Below are positions 5,275 through 8,721 of a DNA stretch of 8,721 bases, piece by piece. This DNA comes from Acidimicrobiia bacterium (GTDB taxonomy: Bacteria; Actinomycetota; Acidimicrobiia; IMCC26256; JAENVU01), in the NCBI GenBank assembly GCA_016650415.1, contig JAENVU010000117.1:1-8721 (forward strand), written 5' to 3'. The translations under genes were made by a program, and so were the position numbers. Numbering within the stretch: position 1 is the first letter of the stretch; each line of letters starts with the position of its first letter. Below the pieces are notes generated by a model that saw only the letters and a program-made list of their open reading frames with translations, did not search any database and was not told the origin of the DNA.

Positions 5275-5339
5275 GGTGACTCCCTCGGGTTGTGATCTTC
5301 GGTTTCAGTCGGTGATGTGGTGATTGCGGGCGGATGTCG

Positions 5340-5630
5340 CTACATCGGAAGTGCTTCGTAGATCCGGACGCCTTCGGCGACGGGACAGCCCTCGAGGAGT
5401 TGTTCGGCCTCGTCCATGCTCGTCGCGGCAACGATGGAATAGCCGGTCGCCGGCGCGAGATCGGGCGTGAGTTCTCGGCTGCCCGTGGCGGTGACTTCGC
5501 GGCCCGGGCCGAAGGGGTTCCCACTGTCGACGAACGCCGGGCCGAGCTGCGCGAACCACTGCTCCCACTGCGCCCGTACCTCGGTCGTCGGTTCTTTCGT
5601 ACCGGAGTAGAGGTAGATGAACTTCTTCAT
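5340..5630 (-). CDS. YCII-related (YciI/DGPF) family protein
   Basis: This 96-residue protein has the YCII layout: a first strand MKKFIYLYSG (1-10), helix VRAQWEQWFAQLG (18-30), a central loop and strand (FGPGREVTATG, 40-50), strand GYSIVAATSMDEAEQLLEGCP (63-83), and the closing VRIYEALPM (88-96). YCII proteins form ferredoxin-like dimers, and related members are often fused or linked to regulators, but the reaction here is unknown. AAGGAG lies five bases before the ATG, and the ATG overlaps the arsR stop as ATGA, so translation is coupled to the repressor. Confidence 0.87.
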   Translation of the reverse strand: MKKFIYLYSGTKEPTTEVRAQWEQWFAQLGPAFVDSGNPFGPGREVTATGSRELTPDLAPATGYSIVAATSMDEAEQLLEGCPVAEGVRIYEALPM

Positions 5631-5989
5631 GGGTGCTCCTTCGGGCTGGTTGCTTCCACTGCTCGTCCGAGGTATTCGTCGTAGTTCTCGAGTGATTCGT
5701 CGGAGGTACCCCAGTAGGCGTGGTACTGGCCGAGCCATGCCTGCAGGGCGCGGAGGGAACTTCGGTCGAGGGTGAGGACGTTGGTCCGCCCGACCTTTCG
5801 TCGGCGTACCATGCCGGCCGACTCGAGGATCGTGATGTGCTTGTTGATGGCGGGGAGGGACAGGCCGCGGAGCTGCGCGAGCTGGCTGATCGAATACGGC
5901 TGGAGGCCGAGCAGATACACGAACGCGCGGCGGTGGGGGTTGGCGAGAGCTGCGAACACTCGGTCCAGATCCTCAGGGATGTCAGGCAT
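5627..5989 (-). CDS. ArsR-type winged-helix transcriptional repressor
   Basis: This 120-residue regulator starts PEDLDRVFAALANPHRRAFVYLL (5-27), the usual ArsR opening helix. The helix-turn-helix follows (SISQLAQLRGLSLPAINKHITILESAGMV, 33-61), then the wing RRRKVGRTNVLTL (62-74). The C-terminus is rich in aromatics (AWLGQYHAYWG, 84-94). It lacks the ELCVCDL-type cysteine motif of metal-sensing ArsR proteins, so it belongs to the group often found with YCII or SRPBCC genes rather than being a plain arsenic sensor. The start is ATG 5989. An ATG at 6037 falls within the -10 of the predicted promoter, and a GTG at 6022 is just possible. No good Shine-Dalgarno is visible. It is the first gene of a three-gene operon and diverges from the photolyase gene with a 97-nt gap. 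It probably represses its own operon through the palindrome at 6018. Confidence 0.87.
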   Translation of the reverse strand: MPDIPEDLDRVFAALANPHRRAFVYLLGLQPYSISQLAQLRGLSLPAINKHITILESAGMVRRRKVGRTNVLTLDRSSLRALQAWLGQYHAYWGTSDESLENYDEYLGRAVEATSPKEHP

Positions 5990-6017
5990 CGGACGGGCTG
6001 ACGGTCGAGAGCGACAC

Positions 6018-6033
6018 TTCACTTCTAGGTGAA
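6018..6033. promoter_or_regulatory. Candidate ArsR operator (inverted repeat)
   Basis: TTCAC (6018-6022) and GTGAA (6029-6033) are inverted arms separated by six bases. The site sits exactly where the arsR promoter should start transcription (about 6026). GTGAACC recurs as a direct repeat at 6029-6035 and 6062-6068, and the second copy lies 19 bases before the photolyase ATG, so a repressor could touch both divergent promoters. Confidence 0.5.
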
Positions 6034-6061
6034 CCATACAGAGGGCCGGCCCCGATGGCAA
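6033..6061 (-). promoter_or_regulatory. Sigma-70-type promoter of the arsR operon
   Basis: On the minus strand TTGCCA (6061-6056) and TATGGT (6038-6033) are 17 nt apart, close to the housekeeping consensus TTGACA/TATAAT. The predicted start near 6026 falls in the TTCAC/GTGAA palindrome, the expected geometry for autorepression. Confidence 0.6.
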
Positions 6062-6086
6062 GTGAACCTCGCGCGAATCTTGCCCT

Positions 6087-7460
6087 ATGAATCGAGCGAT
6101 CGTGTGGTTCCGGCGGGATCTCTCGCTGGAGGACAACCAGGGCTGGTCCCTTGCGACGACGACCGCGGCCGAGGTGATCCCGACGGTTGTCCTCGATGAT
6201 CGACTGCTGGACGCGGCCGGACCGTTCCGACGCACCCAGTACCTCGCCTCGGTCGGTGCCTTGGCCCAGTCGATCACCGAGTGCGGGGGTGCCCTCACGG
6301 TGCTCTCCGGCGATCCCGCGATCGCATTGGCCGACCTCGCCCGCGAGCTCAGCGCGGATGCAGTCATGTGGAACGGTGACGTCACCCGCTTCGCACGTGA
6401 TCGCGACTCGGTGACCGCGCGACGGTTGCGCGCCGGTGGCGTCGTCGTCGACACGGCATGGTCGACACTCGTGCACCCGCCACGATCGGTGCTCACCGCC
6501 GCGGGCACCGTGTCTCGGGTGTTCACCCCGTACTACCGGCGCTGGTCGGACCGACCGCTCGCCGGACACGCGGAACCCGGTTCGGCCACCGTGTTGGGCG
6601 TGGAGCGCGACGCGCTTCCCGCCCATCCGGACCCCCCGCAGGCCGCGGGCGAGCGCGCCGCGCTCACCCGCCTGGAGCAGTTCCAGGATCACGTCGACGA
6701 CTACGAGCACACGCGGGACCGACCCGATCTAAACCTCACCGCGAGAATCTCTGCCGATCTGCGCTTCGGTGTGATTTCTCCGCGGGTTGTGGTCCGGGCC
6801 ATCGGCGACTCGACGCCGGGACGCCGTGCCTTCGTACGCCAGCTCGCGTGGCGCGACTGGTATGCGCATCTCTTCGCCGCGAACCCCGACCTCGTCGACC
6901 ACTGCCAGCAGCCCGCGTACGAACACATCGCTTGGCAGGACGATCCGGAGGAGTTCGCCGCTTGGACGGCCGGCGTGACCGGCTACCCGATTGTCGATGC
7001 GGCCATGCGGGAGCTCGCGGCGACGGGCTGGATGCACAATCGACTTCGTCTGATCACCGCGTCGTTCCTCGTGAAGGATCTCCTGGTCGATTGGCGGTGG
7101 GGAGAGCAGCACTTCCGGCGCCTCCTGGTGGACGGCGACGTTCCGCAGAACGCCGGGAACTGGCAATGGTGTGCGGGGACCGGACCCGATGCCGCGCCGT
7201 ACTTCCGAGTAATGAATCCGATCGCGCAGGCGCGTCGCTGGGACCCCGACGGGGCGTACGTGCGGCGATGGCTTCCGGAGCTCGGCCTGATCCCGGGAGC
7301 GGCGGTGCACGCGCCGTGGGAACTCGGACCGTTGGAGCTGGCGGCCGCGGGAGTGGTGCTGGGGGACACCTACCCGGGTCCGATCGTGGACCACGCCGTT
7401 GCGCGCGACCGGGCCCTCGCCGCCTACGGCGCGGCCCGTGCGGCAGCCCCGTCGGGTTGA
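6087..7460 (+). CDS. phrB: Deoxyribodipyrimidine photo-lyase, class I
   Basis: This 457-residue light-dependent repair enzyme splits UV-induced pyrimidine dimers using reduced FAD. The N-terminal antenna domain opens with IVWFRRDLSLEDN (5-17). The FAD domain contains WMHNRLRLITASFLVKDLL (315-333), DWRWGEQHF (335-343), GDVPQNAGNWQW (350-361) and DAAPYFRVMNPIAQARRWD (368-386). Compared with E. coli PhrB recalled from memory, the electron-transfer triad is complete (Trp283, Trp336, Trp359 for W306/W359/W382) and Asn355 matches N378 near flavin N5. The position of E. coli Glu274 (ELIWRE) reads QLAWRD, so Gln252 replaces that Glu, as I recall from other actinobacterial photolyases. Length is normal. 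No Shine-Dalgarno precedes ATG 6087, and GAATCT (6075-6080) could be a -10 for a leaderless message. Its last 37 bases overlap the convergent membrane-protein gene. Confidence 0.95.
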   Translation: MNRAIVWFRRDLSLEDNQGWSLATTTAAEVIPTVVLDDRLLDAAGPFRRTQYLASVGALAQSITECGGALTVLSGDPAIALADLARELSADAVMWNGDVTRFARDRDSVTARRLRAGGVVVDTAWSTLVHPPRSVLTAAGTVSRVFTPYYRRWSDRPLAGHAEPGSATVLGVERDALPAHPDPPQAAGERAALTRLEQFQDHVDDYEHTRDRPDLNLTARISADLRFGVISPRVVVRAIGDSTPGRRAFVRQLAWRDWYAHLFAANPDLVDHCQQPAYEHIAWQDDPEEFAAWTAGVTGYPIVDAAMRELAATGWMHNRLRLITASFLVKDLLVDWRWGEQHFRRLLVDGDVPQNAGNWQWCAGTGPDAAPYFRVMNPIAQARRWDPDGAYVRRWLPELGLIPGAAVHAPWELGPLELAAAGVVLGDTYPGPIVDHAVARDRALAAYGAARAAAPSG

Positions 7461-8721
7461 GTGCGGAGGTCGAGGACCACCGCGGGTTTCGACGCGAGTA
7501 CGACGCGCAGACCGAGCGATTCGGCGGCGCGGGCCCGCGTCGGATTCCACCACGATGCGTCGGCCACGACGTAGCGAACGTGGTTCCGCCGGAGTTCGGC
7601 GACCGAGGCGGCGCTGGGGAACGACGCCATCCGATCGATCAACGCGGCGTGCCCGGGTGGGAAGAAGCCGGTGTACCCGTTCACGAGCGGGTGCCCGTGT
7701 TCCAGACCCTGCACCATGGCCCGGGTCGTGGGTTCGAAGTCGATCACGCTCGGTCCCGCGGCCATGGGCATCATGAGCACGCCGCCCCCGGGGTGCCGGG
7801 CCAGATAGCTGATCCAGGCTTGGTCTCGGGGCGGCGCGGGAACGATCGGACCGCTGCCGAGGTCGCTCGTGACGAGTACCGCTCCGACCGCGGCGATCGC
7901 AATGGCCGGCCCCACCCGATGCCGCCGCGTCCAGACCCAATCGAGAGTGTGACCGGCGAGCGCAACCAGAACGAGTTGGGTCACGGCGGTGGCTCGGTAC
8001 GGGGAGCGCATCTGGGCGAACACCTCGAAACGGTTGACGAGCTCTGCATACGGCCGAACCCCCAGCACGCTCAATCGGGTGCCGAGCGCGATCAGCGTGG
8101 CGATGACGCCGAGCCCGACGAGGAAGTGGGTGGATCGGCGTCGGCGGGCGATGACCGCCCCGGCGAGCCCCAGGACCAGGAGGACGGACCCGGGCCAGTG
8201 GCGGCCGCCGGGTGCGAGTTCGTGCCAGGCCGCGGATCCGTTGCGGATCGTGTCGTTGGTCCATTCCACTCCCGCGATCCAGTGATGTTGGCCGAGCGCG
8301 AACGGGAGCGCGATGACGGCCGCGATCCCGACTGCGACGAGCACACCGCCGGCGCGGCGCTGCCACTCGGTCCACCAGGAACGTCGGACCAGCAGCGGAG
8401 CGGCGAGCAGCGCGGCGACGGTGAAGAGCACGCCGTGATACCCACACGTGAGCATCGACACGGCAAGGGCCAGGCCGAGCCCGGCCGCCCATCGTGATGA
8501 CGGATCCTCCGCCCAGGCCAGGAGACACGTGAGCGCGATGAGGATGGGCCAGAGCATGACGAGCTGGAGGACACCCAGCTGGGTGAAGACGAAGGGGATC
8601 GTCTGCGCGAGGACTCCGGCCAGGATCGCCGGCACCGGCGCGACCCCGAGCCGGCGCGCCAGTGCGTTCATCGCGATGCCGTTGAGCGTGATGGCACCGA
8701 TCAGGAGCAGGCCGTAGGCCA
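7424..8721 (-). CDS. Polytopic GT-C-like membrane protein, N-terminus outside the window
   Basis: The frame stays open to the window edge, where it reads AYGLLLIGAITLNGIAM, a membrane segment; the gene is therefore cut at its 5' end, and the ATG at 8671 is internal. At least 431 residues are visible. Hydrophobic segments include PAILAGVLAQTIPFVF, LVMLWPILIALTCLLAW, GVLFTVAALLAAPLLV, VLVAVGIAAVIALPFAL, SVLLVLGLAGAVI, LVGLGVIATLIALG, TQLVLVALAGHTL and IAIAAVGAVLVTSDL. A soluble C-terminal part follows, containing VRYVVADASWW. QLGVLQLVMLWP, a short re-entrant-looking CGYHG and FAQMRSPYRA resemble polytopic GT-C or YfhO-like glycosyl-transfer proteins, but I cannot assign a substrate or named family. 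It overlaps the end of the photolyase gene by 37 nt in the convergent sense. Confidence 0.8.
   Translation of the reverse strand, partial: AYGLLLIGAITLNGIAMNALARRLGVAPVPAILAGVLAQTIPFVFTQLGVLQLVMLWPILIALTCLLAWAEDPSSRWAAGLGLALAVSMLTCGYHGVLFTVAALLAAPLLVRRSWWTEWQRRAGGVLVAVGIAAVIALPFALGQHHWIAGVEWTNDTIRNGSAAWHELAPGGRHWPGSVLLVLGLAGAVIARRRRSTHFLVGLGVIATLIALGTRLSVLGVRPYAELVNRFEVFAQMRSPYRATAVTQLVLVALAGHTLDWVWTRRHRVGPAIAIAAVGAVLVTSDLGSGPIVPAPPRDQAWISYLARHPGGGVLMMPMAAGPSVIDFEPTTRAMVQGLEHGHPLVNGYTGFFPPGHAALIDRMASFPSAASVAELRRNHVRYVVADASWWNPTRARAAESLGLRVVLASKPAVVLDLRTQPDGAAARAAP

Noticed and set aside
5990..6526. Extension of the ArsR frame upstream to 6526.
   Set aside because: It runs antisense through the photolyase gene and past the arsR promoter, and ArsR proteins normally begin about where ATG 5989 falls.
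6458..8528. Two very long open frames (plus 6458-8497, minus 6729-8528) crossing the photolyase and membrane-protein genes.
   Set aside because: Their translations are Arg/Pro/Gly-rich with no domain. They run out of frame through two well-supported genes and arise from high GC.
1..8721. tRNA, rRNA, riboswitch, CRISPR array, transposon ends or phage genes.
   Set aside because: Looked for on both strands; no cloverleaf, regular spacer-repeat pattern, terminal inverted repeats or transposase/integrase motifs were seen.

Overview
This is high-GC DNA from an actinobacterium. Four things point there: a SigF-type sigma factor preceded by an UsfX/RsbW-like anti-sigma gene, in the same order as usfX-sigF of Mycobacterium tuberculosis; a DUF6458-type small membrane protein; a mycothiol-linked TIGR03086/DinB-fold protein; and a PASTA Ser/Thr-kinase-like protein. 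I cannot name the genus. It looks like ordinary chromosome: I see no transposase, integrase, tRNA, rRNA or CRISPR array, and no gene-free stretch longer than about 220 bases.

Left part (1-4092), a general-stress block. An anti-sigma protein with a degenerate ATP site (33-401) overlaps a SigF/SigB-family sigma factor (398-1135) by ATGA. A STAS anti-anti-sigma protein (1126-1491) lies on the other strand. A second HATPase with intact ATP motifs (1616-2014) follows, then a small alanine-rich anchored protein (2163-2561), a PASTA-bearing pseudokinase with no N-lobe (2585-3649, minus) and a two-helix membrane protein (3868-4092). The main discovery is that four of these transcription units are preceded by a GTTT-N15/16-GGGWAY element, the promoter signature of the SigB/SigF sigma family. 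The sigma factor, its partner-switching regulators and a set of its likely targets therefore appear to sit together, with a feedback loop through the second HATPase.

Middle part (4099-4705). A small CxxC/CxxC putative zinc-ribbon protein is followed by a 61-residue cysteine-rich protein. The start codon of the latter lies inside a palindrome that resembles CsoR-family (copper or sulfur-species sensor) operators, and the message looks leaderless.

Right part (4720-8721). A minus-strand operon encodes an ArsR-type repressor, a YCII-related protein and a TIGR03086 DinB-fold protein. It has a good sigma-70-type promoter with an inverted repeat at the predicted transcription start. Diverging from it is a class I DNA photolyase (6087-7460), probably also leaderless. 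Converging on the photolyase with a 37-nt overlap is a polytopic GT-C-like membrane protein whose N-terminus lies beyond the window edge.

All family assignments come from reading motifs by eye. No database search was run.
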